From assembly GCA_017591395.1 (NCBI GenBank), contig WEDG01006546.1:1-64000 (forward strand): a stretch of 64,000 bases of DNA, written 5' to 3'. The first letter of the stretch is position 1. Each line of letters begins with the position of its first letter. Shown here piece by piece: positions 35,109 through 46,750 of this stretch. This stretch comes from Schistocephalus solidus (taxonomy: Eukaryota; Platyhelminthes; Cestoda; Diphyllobothriidea; Diphyllobothriidae). A program made the position numbers and the translations under genes. The notes beneath the pieces are model-generated. The model worked only from the letters and a program-made list of their open reading frames with translations, was not told the origin of the DNA and searched no databases.

Positions 35109-36320
35109 GTCAACATCATAACATATGTACAAATGTCAGAAAAACAATCGGATATTTAAGCCTCTTGCTTCCGGAATACTGAATAAAAAGGGTTATTGAA
35201 GTAGCTATATCCTGCACTAGACCGTTTGACAGCTGTTACTCTAGAAAACACAAAAGCTTAATCGCCTTCCAGATATCTGAAAAGGTAGCGAAATCTGTAT
35301 CATTCCTTGCGACAAAGAATGGTGGTAAATCTATGCATTAAGTATTTTCGGAGACATTAGAATGTTTTGAAAGTTCAGATTTTTATTTCCTCAGAAGTTA
35401 CTTTGTTGATTGGAGCAGATCAGTTTATTCAAGGACCTATGGGCGTAGACCGAAATTTGATGTTTCGAGCGATTTAATTGTGTGTTAGACATGTCATTTC
35501 AGAGATTGGGACACATCAACTTGTCTGCATTATTGCTATAGGCAGCTTGATAGCTTCCATAGCTGTGGTGTTGCCCTTGATTTAAATATTTTCTGAATTC
35601 ACTTCAAGTATCGGAATCAGCTTGCAATTCAGGTATCTCTCAGGCAATCGAGACATTTTATTGACTCTGCAGCACGATGAGCACTAGAAGCAAGATTGAT
35701 TTTGTAAACGAACACGACTGTGTGCGAAATTTTTGTTCTACTTTATCCGGAATATGGCTTTTTTTTTTCCTTCCTTCTTATAAATTATAATGATTGTGTG
35801 ATTCTATCCTTTCTGCACTACTCAATTTCACGCTTAATGCCCACTGAGTGCCAGTGGATAATATTGACAATTTTGTCCACAAATTGATTTTTTGGCTCAG
35901 ATAAACATATATCAAAGGCTTATGGAAGGGTTTAACTGTATGCTTTTACCTGTCGCGACCTCGGTTCACCGTAAGGAGAGTTTTGATTTACACTCTATTA
36001 AGAAGTACGTGTAGTTTGCTTGACAATTCGTTAAATCAAACATTCGCCATTCCTTGCCTTCTTTTTAGATGCTTTATACTTATTATTTTTAAATTCGAGA
36101 GATTGTGGTAGCTCTGTCTATTATGCTTCATGAAAAGGCGCTTGTTACCTATTTTAGAGGATGTACCACATAATTGGTCCCTTGACCAGGTTGATAGCAG
36201 AGGCTTCGGGTGGATAATAACCAATCAGAACACAGTGCATCTCCTTTCAAATGCAAGATTAATTCCATAAAATTGAGAATATTTATAATTGCGTTCAGAA
36301 CACCTTTGTCTAGTTCTTCA
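35109..36320. other. No gene seen; upstream region of the intact receptor
   Basis: AT-rich DNA. It should contain the promoter of the 36342 receptor, but no core promoter element can be named with confidence. Confidence 0.5.
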
Positions 36321-36341
36321 TAGAAGGCTGTCTATAAAACA

Positions 36342-37658
36342 ATGCAGCAACCCGATATTTCAAACTGGCCTTTTATAGATTCACCTTGGGATCTCTACAA
36401 TGAATGTGATAGAGGGAATAACACTTCCGGTGGCAATCTTGGAGCGTGTGTTATTGCCCACTTGTTGGGCATCGTGTCAGCTTACATATTTCCCTTCATT
36501 GGCCTCTTTGGGATCATCACAAATGCCCTCGTCGTCTATGTTTTCTTTTTCGTCTTCCGTAAACCCAGTCGACAGATGATATATCTGGGCTGCATTTCTG
36601 GCGTCGACATGCTGACTCTCATAATCTTCGGTTGGATCTGGCTATTTCCCGCCAAAGGCCTGCCCTATGCTACAGTAGCTCGGGTCTACTTCTTCGTTTT
36701 TAATGTCAGCAATGTATGTTGCAAGATCTTTCGTTACGCTTACTCCTTCACAGCCAGCCTCAGTTCCTCACTTTTCCTGGTAACTGCGATGGACCGGTGT
36801 CTCAGCATCTACTTCCCTCTCAGTTTTGGCCGTCTGCCCAGGCGGCGAGCCTGGGAAGCTGTCCTTGTAACTACCCTATTTAGCGCACTTCTCATGCTGC
36901 CATTTGGCATTGCGGTACAACACGGCTATTCCCAGGGCAAGATAATTTGTTGGGTGATCGAGCAGAAGACATTTCTACAGATTTACCATGTTCTACTCTC
37001 CAATAGCTGTCTCCTCCAGACCCTACTCGTCATAGCAGTCAATGTAGCTCTGGTAATTCGCCTAAAGCGTTCCGTCCTGGAGCGTGAATCCCTTACCCAG
37101 TCTGCTACCGCGAACCGCGAGATCGCAGCCTCAATGCTGCTAGTGGTTCTTTCAGTTGCTATGGTCATGGCTGCCCTGCCACAGTCTATTTCCTACGCAT
37201 TGTCTAGCATCTTGGCTGAAATGCTGCACGGAGCTGAGAGTCGGACCATCGTTCGTCTGGTTTACAACATATCTGACCTCTGTTGGCACATACTGTTTCT
37301 GCAGCAGGCCCTCAACTGGGTGCTATACATGAAGCGGATGAAGAACTTTCGGCAGCAGACTCTTAGACTGCTGCACTGTCGATGTTCTGCGGCCGGAGGT
37401 CCGCAAGAGGAAACGTTCACTTCTATCCGCGTCGTCACCAGGAAGAGTCGGCTCTCGGGGATTGAGTCATTTAAGGAGGAGAGAAGCACAATGACCCTTA
37501 TTGGTAGGGCAGCCCGTATGGCGAAAGCAAAGCGTCCTGAGACCATCCAGCCCGATGGTGGGATTAAACTGCAAGGCTACATGTCTCGGGAGGAGGGAAG
37601 GGCGCCAGGGCAGAACTTGTCAAGCAAAGAATTGATAACCTTTTCTACCAAATTTTAA
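36342..37658 (+). CDS. Single-exon rhodopsin-type G-protein-coupled receptor, orphan (flatworm PROF-like)
   Basis: A 438-residue uninterrupted frame; an in-frame TAG at 36321 fixes the 5' limit. Hydrophobic segments lie near residues 37-71, 79-102, 126-150, 171-192, 211-240, 261-291 and 303-330. Class-A landmarks are GIITN (N61) in TM1, SGVD (D89) in TM2, cysteines at 126/127 and C203 for the extracellular disulfide, and DRC (151-153) in place of DRY. TM6 has ALPQ with no CWxP tryptophan, and TM7 has NWVLY (325-329) instead of NPxxY. N26/N27 are glycosylation sequons. HCRC (345-348) could be palmitoylated. The intronless gene and missing NPxxY proline recall the platyhelminth-specific rhodopsin orphan family PROF1; that subfamily call is from memory. 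It presumably signals from the plasma membrane through G proteins; ligand unknown. A paralogue lies 7.8 kb downstream on the same strand. Confidence 0.9.
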   Translation: MQQPDISNWPFIDSPWDLYNECDRGNNTSGGNLGACVIAHLLGIVSAYIFPFIGLFGIITNALVVYVFFFVFRKPSRQMIYLGCISGVDMLTLIIFGWIWLFPAKGLPYATVARVYFFVFNVSNVCCKIFRYAYSFTASLSSSLFLVTAMDRCLSIYFPLSFGRLPRRRAWEAVLVTTLFSALLMLPFGIAVQHGYSQGKIICWVIEQKTFLQIYHVLLSNSCLLQTLLVIAVNVALVIRLKRSVLERESLTQSATANREIAASMLLVVLSVAMVMAALPQSISYALSSILAEMLHGAESRTIVRLVYNISDLCWHILFLQQALNWVLYMKRMKNFRQQTLRLLHCRCSAAGGPQEETFTSIRVVTRKSRLSGIESFKEERSTMTLIGRAARMAKAKRPETIQPDGGIKLQGYMSREEGRAPGQNLSSKELITFSTKF

Positions 37659-38384
37659 GTGGACTTCTTAAGGAAACGCTGAACGCTCTCAAATATTTTT
37701 GGGATATTTTTTACAGGTGTCATTTTGCCGGATGTACGGCTGTTTTGCTGGATATTTATATTCACATATAGTTTATTGTTCCTCACTTTTTTATTTTAAA
37801 TATCTTGGTAACAAAGAACCTCAATGGATTGATTTTATTGCGCTGAGGTTGATTCGACATTGGAAGGTCGGTCTGTCTCCGGGGTAGCGAAATAACCTGT
37901 ACGATGAAGTACAATTACGAATCAAAGGCATAAATTATTTAGGTGTTTTATACTTCTAAAGCACAAACCGACATTAGTTGCCTTAAACCTTTTTTTATTG
38001 GAGGAATGGACGAAGTTTTAAATTATTAAAATATATTTCTTGTTTCTCACTTCGTGGTAATCACAAACAATCATGAAAAATTCAAAGTTGTAATGTTGTG
38101 GAAAATTATTTACTAATTAAAATATTTTACGATGTTAGCAAAAAGCTTTCGAAGTCTCAAAGATCTTGCTTATGCACAAAAAGGAAAAAATTGATCTCAG
38201 TTCCTTTCAGATCGACTTCCTAGTGCTTGCAGTGTTTACTGAGGACCTGCAAATATTGATCCTGTTGAATTTTTTCGTGAAATTATGAAGGCATAAATAG
38301 TGAGCCGGGATTATTTAGCCATGTCCTGGCCACCACCCTCCTGTGGCATAGGAAAGACCCAGAATTCAAGTGACTTTGCGCTAA
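37659..38384. other. No gene seen; receptor 3' flank
   Basis: AT-rich sequence. I saw no AATAAA polyadenylation signal in the first 300 bases after the stop. Confidence 0.5.
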
Positions 38385-38600
38385 CTTCTGCAGAAAGTAG
38401 TGTTAGGGTTAAGCATAGCGTTAGGGTAAGGGACAGGGATACGCTTAAAGTTTATATTCCAGTTAGTGTTACAGGTAGGAGAGGAAAATACGTTTTCTTC
38501 CTGAAAGTTAACGCAATGCCACTTGTATTACCGGGATGCTTTCGCGTTGCTCTGCCCGGCCGGCTGGGCGGGCGGGGCCAAATAGCCGGCTCTAACCGAA
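38385..38600 (-). repeat. Telomere-like dispersed element, reverse orientation, partial
   Basis: GTGTTAGGGTTAAGC, GTTAGGGTAAGGG and GTGTTACAGGTAGGAG words on the + strand, then AACGCAATGCC. It looks like the reverse complement of the 2.88-3.29 kb element, truncated. The far end is GC-rich (CCCGGCCGGCTGGGCGGGCGGGG). Confidence 0.5.
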
Positions 38601-40684
38601 TATTGCTCAAAAATATAATTACTTGCAACTTCTGTTTTTTGTAGGATTTTATGTGATTCCTAATTCAAATGTAATCTCACGACAACAATATGTGCCTTGG
38701 AATGTATTTATTCAGTTTAATAAACCTTTAAAGAAGGTAAGAGACGTCATTAATACGAAAAGTTTTCCGCAGCAAGCAGCTTTAAAAGGCAACTTCTTTC
38801 ATTGAATTCAGGACAGGCTGCAGTTAAGAGGAACGACGTAAAAATCCTATCTTGGCCCTTACTAAATTCGGAGGGTCCAATTAGCTCAAAATATTTTTTT
38901 AAAAGAACTTAAGACATAGAGTCTTATTAGAGATATGGGAGACTGGTAGACTAGAACAACCCATTTATTGTCCGTCTGTTAGGAGCCCAAAATTTTCGGA
39001 TCATCAGGATGAACAGGCTGCAGTGCACTTTATTCTAGCAAGTACATCTTTGGGTGAAGGGCGAAGAAGCAATTGACAATTTGGGCTTCATTATCTTCTA
39101 CATGGTGTTTGAAAGGGTACATGGAAGGAAGATAATTTTCCTCTCGCTTGGTTTTCCTCACCCTCTAGCATGCGGGTTTTTAAAAGATAAAGTCTTCTCT
39201 TTGTTTACAGATAATCAATTTGCATTCCATTTAGTTTGTGAGACAAAACATTCGACCGAATGCTCTGTTAATTTTCTGTGAAATTACGAGAGGGAATAAC
39301 ACAAAGTTTTCCCCAAATCCTTGAACCAGACAAAAAGACGAGTTCCAGGAAACAGACGACGAGAGAGGGACTCGGTTACAGTGACAGATTTTCCTACGAA
39401 AAACTAATATTCCTTGCTATTGACTGGTGACCCTGTTCATGCTGATAAGTTCTGATGTATTGAGAAGAGGTAATCCAACTCTCTTATGCTTTTAAATGCC
39501 TATTCTTTTTATTCGGTTCAACTAAAGGCCAGCATCTTTAAGTTGCATAGTTCCAAGCTCGACTTTATTTGAGGAAATAAAGTCCAAGTTTGAAGCAAAA
39601 AAATTATTTTTAGTACTTTGGCCTAATTTTACCTGAATGAAACAGCAAGGTTTGCGAAGTAGCCTATTAGTATTTCATTCATTTATACGTGTGGTCATTT
39701 AGTAGCAGAATATCCATCCTCCTGGTGCGTACATTTACTCCGCTTTGTACCACATGCCAGCGTTTATGCAATCAAGTCCTCCAATCTACCACACAGGCAC
39801 ACCTTAATGATTAATCGCTTATAAACTGACAATTTCGGCCCTGCAGGATAGAAAATAACTGGTTATAACATTATCTGGGTCCATAACTTACGTTACGTAA
39901 ATTTTCTCAGGAGTTTACGACGGGCTAGAGAAGAGAAATAAAGCCAAAATTATCTCTTAATGTTTTCTTCTCAATTTGTCCCTACAACTATTTACTTTGA
40001 GAAAAAAATGGCATAACAAAATGGTTGTATTGTGTAACGTTGTTTATATAATTATTTTTTCGATCCTCTTGTCTGTAGTATTCAAACACAATGTGTTTCA
40101 AGAAGTCTGCAGTTTGTGAAATAGCGTTATATGAGCTACGTTTTCGTACGATATTTGAATTGGAATAGACAATCGTTCAAATAGGGGAATGATTGTAGGC
40201 AAAGAAGGAATTCAGATGACCCTTCGTAAATTTCGTGGCAGGCTTAGTATAGGGAACATTGAACCGACTGCTCACTCCGGATGTCAGTTTTTGCCCCAGA
40301 GGACTAAATGATGCAGACTGATAATGTTGGTATTTGCCAAAGTGCAATTGCGTGCAGTGAGAAGAACACGGACTTTTCCCTCTTTCTAAAGGCTCTAAGA
40401 GACAGTGACCTATTTTCCAGACATGTCGCAACAAAGACGGAGAAAAACAATTGGTATTTACAGACGGTATTTGAGTCAGATTGCCCAGCCGAGGACTCCT
40501 TCGTCTTACTCCCTCTTTCCTTTACGTTTGAGGGACTAAACCCACTGTAAGTGGACATGAAATTCAGCGCCTTTCAAAATACTGACAGTAACAAAGTGCG
40601 GGTATATAACCTTCGGAATTTTCAGAGATGTGCAGTTAATGACTTGTCCTTAATTAATTTGATCGAAATGTACAAATTATTGGT
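38601..40684. other. No gene seen
   Basis: AT-rich, with short open frames of 60 to 85 codons on both strands at 39.05 and 40.2-40.55 kb, none recognisable. No repeats shared with the rest of the window were noticed. Confidence 0.6.
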
Positions 40685-40805
40685 AGCCTCAGTGAGATTT
40701 TTACCCACGACAGCAAGGAGAAGGCTTTAGTACGGCCAACGCTCTAGCCAGCTGGGCTACGAGGCCCCACCGGGAGCCGTGAGTTCAATCACCCTTGGGT
40801 CTTGT
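40685..40805 (-). repeat. tRNA-derived SINE, second family, partial copy
   Basis: On the minus strand: CCGGTGGGGCCTCGTAGCCCAGCTGGCTAGAGCGTTGGCCGTACTAAAGCC, then a degraded T-arm. It matches the tRNA-like copy at 55.29-55.37 kb. The A box reads TAGCCCAGCTGG. The B box is lost (GTAAAAATC). Confidence 0.75.
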
Positions 40806-41424
40806 TCCCCATGCAGCCCTATTCAAAGCATGAAATCCACCAATTCTGGTGCAGGAGCAGGATTTCCTGAGCAAATTAATCTAGAATTTACCTGGCTCAC
40901 TGAACTAATTGGCGTTCTTGCAGAGTTTAATAATCCATTTGACTCAATTGTGAAAAACCTGGAGACCTTGAAGCACGAGTGCAAATCAAAGCTTGACTTC
41001 CGCCACTGCTCCAATCAGGGCGGGTGACCTGACTCAGATGCAATTAAACTGATGTCTCTCGTTTGAAAATCGTAATTCAGGTGATTAGCGCGTTGGCCCT
41101 ACTTAGGCTTTGGGCCTGCCTTGTTAGGTTCGACTTCCGCCGAGACTGTCATGTTTTTCACCAGTTCTTCAAAAAAGTAAGTAAATCTGATAACACCACT
41201 TATTAATAAAGAGTCATACAATTGACTTGATTGCTGAAAAACTTTGGGTTCTGTCACCCGAGGATTGTAGTGTACAGAGTAACAAGCTTCTTCGAAAACC
41301 ATACCCTTCAAAACGTTAGCACTCTGTGGATGCAACCGCATAGTCGACATGGGTAGTAATTTTTTTGGACCAATACTCTGTTTTCTGTGCACGCATAAGA
41401 ACTAAATGCACATACATATGTGGG
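40806..41424. other. No gene seen
   Basis: Short open frames on both strands, including a 97-codon minus frame at 41099-41392, with no domain recognised. Confidence 0.5.
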
Positions 41425-42190
41425 TATACATGACAGTTCAACCGTTGTTTCTAACGATATCCACCCTGCGCCCAGAGCAGGGTGAGGGTAGGGACAGTGA
41501 CCTGTACATGAATAATTTTATCGTGATGGCAGACTTACAAAGCATCTACTGCACTCGCTCTCTCTCCTCTATTCCCATCTGGATCTGACCTCGTTACCAA
41601 TTCCAGAAGACTGTAGGGGAAAGACGACTTAGGTGGTTCGCACAGCACCACCACGTGCCACTACACCTCCCGCTTCCCCATATGCGGCATTTGGTATGGG
41701 TGCCTATCTCCAATAACGCCGATCATGCCCTGAGCTGGCCCCTATGGTGAGCCTGCGCATCCGCCACTGTGGCCTTTTCAGTGGATCATTATACTTAAAG
41801 CGTCAGTTCGACCGTCGTAGTCCGAAGATGTCCACCACATGCTCCACAGAATGGTGGTGCAGGGACGGTGACTTGTGCGCAAATTAGTTTTAAGTGATAG
41901 TAGACTTGCACTGTATCTGCCGCACTCTCTCTCTCTCTTCCCTTACCCGCCTGTGCCCGATGTCAAAGTTTTGGAAGTCTACACCAAAAATCTCACCTGT
42001 CCACCTGTCGGGAAATGACACGCACAGTCTGACAATATCTACCGTATGCTCCACAGAAGGGTGTTGCAGGGGCGGTGACTTGTGCGCAAATTATTTTTAA
42101 GTGATAGTAGACTTGCACTGCATCTACGGTACTCTCTTTCCCCTTAATCGCCTGTGCCCGGTGTCACGACATAGTCAAGAAGACCGGGGC
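41425..42190 (-). repeat. Module A: one degraded copy and two tandem copies
   Basis: Degraded copy at 41425-41660. Then two copies start at about 41805 and 42020, roughly 215 bases apart. Each has CTCCACAGAA, GTGCAGGGACGGTGACTTGTGCGC or its variant, AATTAGTTTTAAGTGATAGTAGACTTGCACTG, CTCTCTC and GCCTGTGCCCG. The second ends GTGTCACGACATAGTCAAGAAGACC. Confidence 0.75.
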
Positions 42191-42560
42191 GGGGTCGGGT
42201 GTGGATAAATCATCTCCCACTGAGTGGAAGAGTGGGTTGCGGCATGAGCCTGCACCTACGCGTGCCCATGTTTGGCACGCGCACCCCCCATGTTCGGCAT
42301 TTGTTATGGGACCCCATCCCAGTTTAAAATAACGCCTGCCGCACCCTGTTTTGGCCCTCTTTTTGGTCCAGTGCATCTACCACGCGTTCCGTTTAGGGGG
42401 CACATATACCTACGTACACATATAGTCATCCACGTATGATAAAAAATGTGGAAGCACAGTTTAAGAATAGCCCATGAAGCATGGCCTCTCCACATGTATG
42501 CATGCGCTGGGTTGGCGGACATCATCCTGTAGCAACTTCTCCCGTCAACCAATACCATTT
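42190..42560. repeat. Module C, GC-richer repeat shared with 52.3-52.48 kb
   Basis: TGTTCGGCATTTGTTATGGGACCCCATCCCAG, CCTGCCGCACCCTG and TTTAGGGGGC occur in reverse at 52315-52480. In both places the module is joined to module A at AGTCAAGAAGACCGG, so the A-C pair forms another composite. A partial copy is at 41.69-41.79 kb. Confidence 0.65.
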
Positions 42561-44214
42561 CTTTCCACTCATTACGGGCTTTGGAACTGAAAACACCTCT
42601 GTCGGAATGTTCCTGTTAGGTTAGAGAGCAAACGGCCGTGACGTATCAGTGAGAAGTTACAAAAAGGAGCTCGTTGTTCCTCTAATCCATGTGCCAAAAG
42701 ATTAAAATAAATTGAACGAGAAAAGAATATAAGAGACTGCTGAATGGATCAGACGAAATTTCCGCCTTGATCGCATACAGCAGGAACTTGAAAAAGGAAT
42801 TCCCTCTATATTGATGAGAGGATACATTTGCAGCGCTTTATGATTCCAGTAAAAGAAGTGCCAAAATGGTTAAGCCAAGCTGTGTCTCACCCATTGTTGA
42901 AGACTTCAGAAAAGAGTTCAATTGAATGGAGTTGATAACAGGATACGCAGTCATGGCGAAGGAAGGCGTTGACCGTGTGCTTCATGCAGTGGACGCAGAT
43001 TGGTGATATGCACGAGAAGTGGTGCATAAGGAGACAGACTTGCGCAGCATCTACTTCTCTCCCTCTCTCTCTCTCTCCAGTGCAGTACCTGATAGAGTTA
43101 AACAGCCTGTGTACGATTGCCACACACGGCCTTGTCCCCGCTAAATGTAGGCGGTTTCTCTAATGCCAATCCTAATCGAAAGGACGTGAGAATGCCGTAA
43201 ATAAGAACAACCGAGATATCCCATCCTGATGCCTCTTGGTGTGTCGTGATAGATTTCCGCGCACTTCGGATTGATTACAGTGGGGATAGGCTCCCCGGTG
43301 TCGGCATCACCCTCCCCTCCCTCTTCCATGCACCAGTCGAATGTTCTAGGGAGCCAGCTAACCGGTGCTGGGAATGGGTGCAATGGGAGACGCCCCCCTC
43401 GTCCCCATGCGGCTCCTGCGGACTCTCTGCAGCCTGCATCAAGCATGCCGTGAGTCAATCTTGCCTCAGCTTGGTCTAGCGCATCTGCAGTTGGGCCATA
43501 ATTGGGCATACTAATGACATTATACTCTGAAGAATTCTGAATTTTCAACCTGAGGATAGTAATTGCATACGATTTTTTATCTATTTTCTTGAGTCTTGGT
43601 TGCCATAGTAAAAGCGAACCGGCACCCTTGGAGAGCAGGGGAATCGCAATGCGTAAAGTGACGTCTTACTAGCCATTGCTTTCAGTTAGGTGCTCCGTGG
43701 CTTCGGGATTAGTTTTCCTGTGCCCCGTCTCCACTGCGTAGGTATGGAATTATGAGCTCACCAAAATCCGCTAGTTCGGAATGTTACAGTGATGGGCAGG
43801 GAAGAGAGGTTGAGCGCAGTCTAGATGCAAGTAGGCAAAATAAAACTAACAGAGTACCTAAGACCGGGAAGCGCATGAGAGCGTACGAGAAATCATCAGA
43901 GGCAGCTTCTGGGCTACTTAAATGATACATAAACAATAAACGATGCGCCACTGCCTGTACATCTGCGCGGCTTTCGAAAGTGACAAATCGTTATTTTTTG
44001 CAAAGAAAAAAAATAAAGTGGAGGGGCAGAAGCATGTCAACTTTTCTCTTAAATGCTTCATAACCCACTTTCTTGAAGTTATCCGAGAGGTATTTTTATG
44101 GTTTGTCCTGAAAGTGTCATTGCGCTGTCTGGGAGAAACCGCTTTCCCAGAATACGGGTTTTGCCTGAGCATTTCAAAAGTTACCGCTCAGGTCTGCTAC
44201 AACTAATTGCATTT
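42561..44214. other. No gene seen; module A/B relics
   Basis: A CT-rich tract (43056-43079), preceded by GACTTGCGCAGCATCTAC, looks like a worn module A end. At 43250-43330 GCGCACTTCGGATTG with a GC-rich CATGCACCAGTCGAATG stretch resembles module B weakly. Nothing else recognised. Confidence 0.4.
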
Positions 44215-44330
44215 TCAACCTCCGTAGCAGTTGGTGGGCTAACTCACGAAACGTTAGCCGAAATCCTGAAATGGGTTTTCGATTAAAATGGCAGACTTAT
44301 ATGTGATTGTAATGCTGATTACCGTGCAGC
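44215..44330 (+). repeat. Relic of the foldback arm
   Basis: GCCGAAATCCTGAAATGGGTTTTCGATTAAAATGG and GATTACCGTGCAGCACATAA are colinear with the arm at 58.9 kb. Divergence is high. Confidence 0.45.
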
Positions 44331-45420
44331 ACATAACCGAAACATTCTTGCCATCTTTTATATTAGATTCTTTGTAGGCACCTGTATAAACCAACCTCGG
44401 TAAAAATAACAACGAAATTATCATGAAAATTTCTCATTGGTCTTCGGTGCCTCCGTAAATGCAAATAGATGTTGTGAAAGGCCTGCATAAAAGGGTTCTG
44501 TGTTTTAATCAGTTGGTACAAAACGGTAAAGGCTATAAATATAATAATTAAGGAAGGGATGTCTATCGGGTTCAACAAATTTTTAATTATATGACTTTTT
44601 AAGAGCGCTAATTGGTCACTCATGCAGCATCGCAACAGAAAGTTTAATAATGCCCGTTGGGATTCATCGGCATGCTTATTCATATACCAACCCCAGCTGA
44701 ATAGTTCTCCTTTCAGCGAAATTTTATTTTGAAATTCTGGTCAACATTTCATGATCTACTCAACCTACAGTGTATTGTAAACTGTACAGCTTACTAAACG
44801 ATTTTACCTTTCTCAACATATCCATCCGTGTGGTATGCGAACATTCAGTAAGGTTAGGGTTTATCTACAACATAGGCAATAATAGTTCACAGTCTTACCA
44901 TTTACTTAAACGTCCTTAACACTTGCTTTTTCACAATCTCACACTGTTTGGAAGTCATCGGTGTCATTCTCAGTTCTTGGGAAGTCTAATCCAGCCATGA
45001 CCCAGCCGGCTGGGCTGTGTTTTATGAAATGAAAGTCGACTTCCAGGATGGTGAAATCCGAAATCATCCATTCATTTTTAATTTACTCGTTGATCTAAAA
45101 CGTCATACAAGCCTGCCGGAAGGTAGCCGATAATGCAGACATTTTGTTCTGAAATTCAAATTTTCGCGCAGCTACAAATAACCTTCTCTAAAAATACCGC
45201 CTTGGCTTCTCAACGCACTTTCTCAACAGCGCCGTATTTTATTGGCTCCTACGCGTCCGCAGACGAATTGCGATCACCCGGGGTCAGCAACCAATCCAGT
45301 ATCATCCCTCATGCCTCCTCTGTATTACCTGTGTGGTTTAGCGCAATTTCAGATCTCATTATTAGTGGCAACAATTTAATCCCAGCTTCTGCGTCTGTCC
45401 CTTGTCGGAAGGCATGCTCC
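44331..45420. other. No gene seen; upstream region of the second receptor
   Basis: AT-rich DNA. A 96-codon frame at 45133-45423 is in phase with the receptor but ends at a TAA just before its ATG. Its composition shows no known domain. Confidence 0.5.
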
Positions 45421-45438
45421 TAACACCCATTTCCTGAG

Positions 45439-46750
45439 ATGCCACTTGAGGAAGATCACAACTGGCTGTACGTTGATTCACCCTGGGATTTATTGAGGGA
45501 CTGCAAGGATTACCAGACGGGAAATTCAACTAAATTCGGCGCTTGTGTACTCTCACACATACTGGGTATTACCTCAGCCTACATTTTCCCCATTGTGGGC
45601 ACCTTCGGTGTCGTTTCAAATTTCCTCGTCTTCTACGTTTTCCTCTTTGTCTTTCGGCGTTCCAGTCGCCAGATGATTTACCTGGGCTGTGTTGCCATTG
45701 CCGACATGATGACCATCGTCAGCTTTGGCTGGATGTGGATGTTTCCGGCCAAGGGTCTGCCCTACGCCACCAGCGGACGTGTCTACTTTTTTGTGCTTAA
45801 CGTGAATGATTTGTCCTGCAAAGTCTTTCGCTACGTCTACTCCTTCACCTCCTGCCTCAGCTCCTCTCTTTTTCTGGTCACCGCCTGTGATCGCTGTCTG
45901 TGTGTCTACTTCCCCTGAAGTTCTCCCGCTTGTCAAAAAAGCGTGCCTGGCAGGCTGTTGGCCTCACAATCCTCTGTTGTTCTCTCCTCATGCTGCCCTA
46001 TCCCATTCTTGCGAGACATGACAAATTCCAGGGCAAGATGATCTGCTGGGTGCACGAGGGCGAGAAGGTCCTGCAGATTTACCACGTCCTGCTAGCCAAC
46101 AGCAGTCTTCTTCAGACCTTCCTCGTCATCATTGTCAACATAGCTCTAGTCATCCGACTGCGTCAGAGCGCAGCACTGCGTGAAGCCATGTCCAAGTGCG
46201 TGAGTGTCAGCAAGGAGATTGCTGCCTCCATGCTGCTGGTCATACTGTCGACCATGGTGGTCATTTGCGCTCTGCCTCAGTCCGTCGCCTATATCCTCTC
46301 CACCATCCTCGCCAAGGTTCTGGAAGGGGAGCATGGTCGTATGGTGGTGCGGATGACCTTCAATGTCTCGGATCTCGGCTGGCATCTACTCTTTTTCCAG
46401 CAGTCCTTCAACTGGCTGCTCTACATGAAGCGCATGAAGAACTTTCGTCGGGCTAACATGAAACTGCTGCAGTGCCACTGCAGATTCGCACAGGTCGCAT
46501 GCTGGGGGAGACGTTCGGATCTGTTCACTACCTGTCAACTCGAGCTAGATATGTGACCAGTGAGGTGAGAAACGCCCGCGTCAAGGAGCTCAGCACGGTG
46601 TGGACGGTCTCCGAGTTCGGTCGCGTGAGACCGCTAGATGTCAGTGGACTTCCAGAATCTAGAAAATTCAGAGATTATATTTCCAGACCAAATCCGAGAA
46701 AGGTTTTTCCCAGTTTTAATGAAAACGTGACAATTACTACAAAGTTTTAA
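45439..46750 (+). pseudogene. Second rhodopsin-type receptor, paralogue with two single-base frameshifts
   Basis: Residues 1-159 align gap-free with the 36342 receptor; 97 of 159 match by hand count, with the same SPWDL, SRQMIYLGC, FPAKGLPYA, SSSLFLVTA and DRC blocks. The frame starts after an in-frame TAA at 45421 and stops at a TGA near 45916. The rest continues in the second frame (TM4 to TM7, ending in FNWLLYMKRMKNFR) to about 46500, then in the third frame for the C-tail to 46750, which ends TTKF as the paralogue ends STKF. Both shifts are explained by one missing base, at a C run (45911-45915) and a G run (46503-46507). TM7 is NWLLY where class A has NPxxY. It could be a recent pseudogene or an intact gene with sequencing errors; homopolymer sites favour the latter slightly. 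Confidence 0.85.

Noticed and set aside
45133..45423. 96-codon frame in phase with the second receptor as its N-terminal extension
   Set aside because: A TAA separates it from the receptor ATG, and the intact paralogue begins at the equivalent ATG with an upstream stop of its own.
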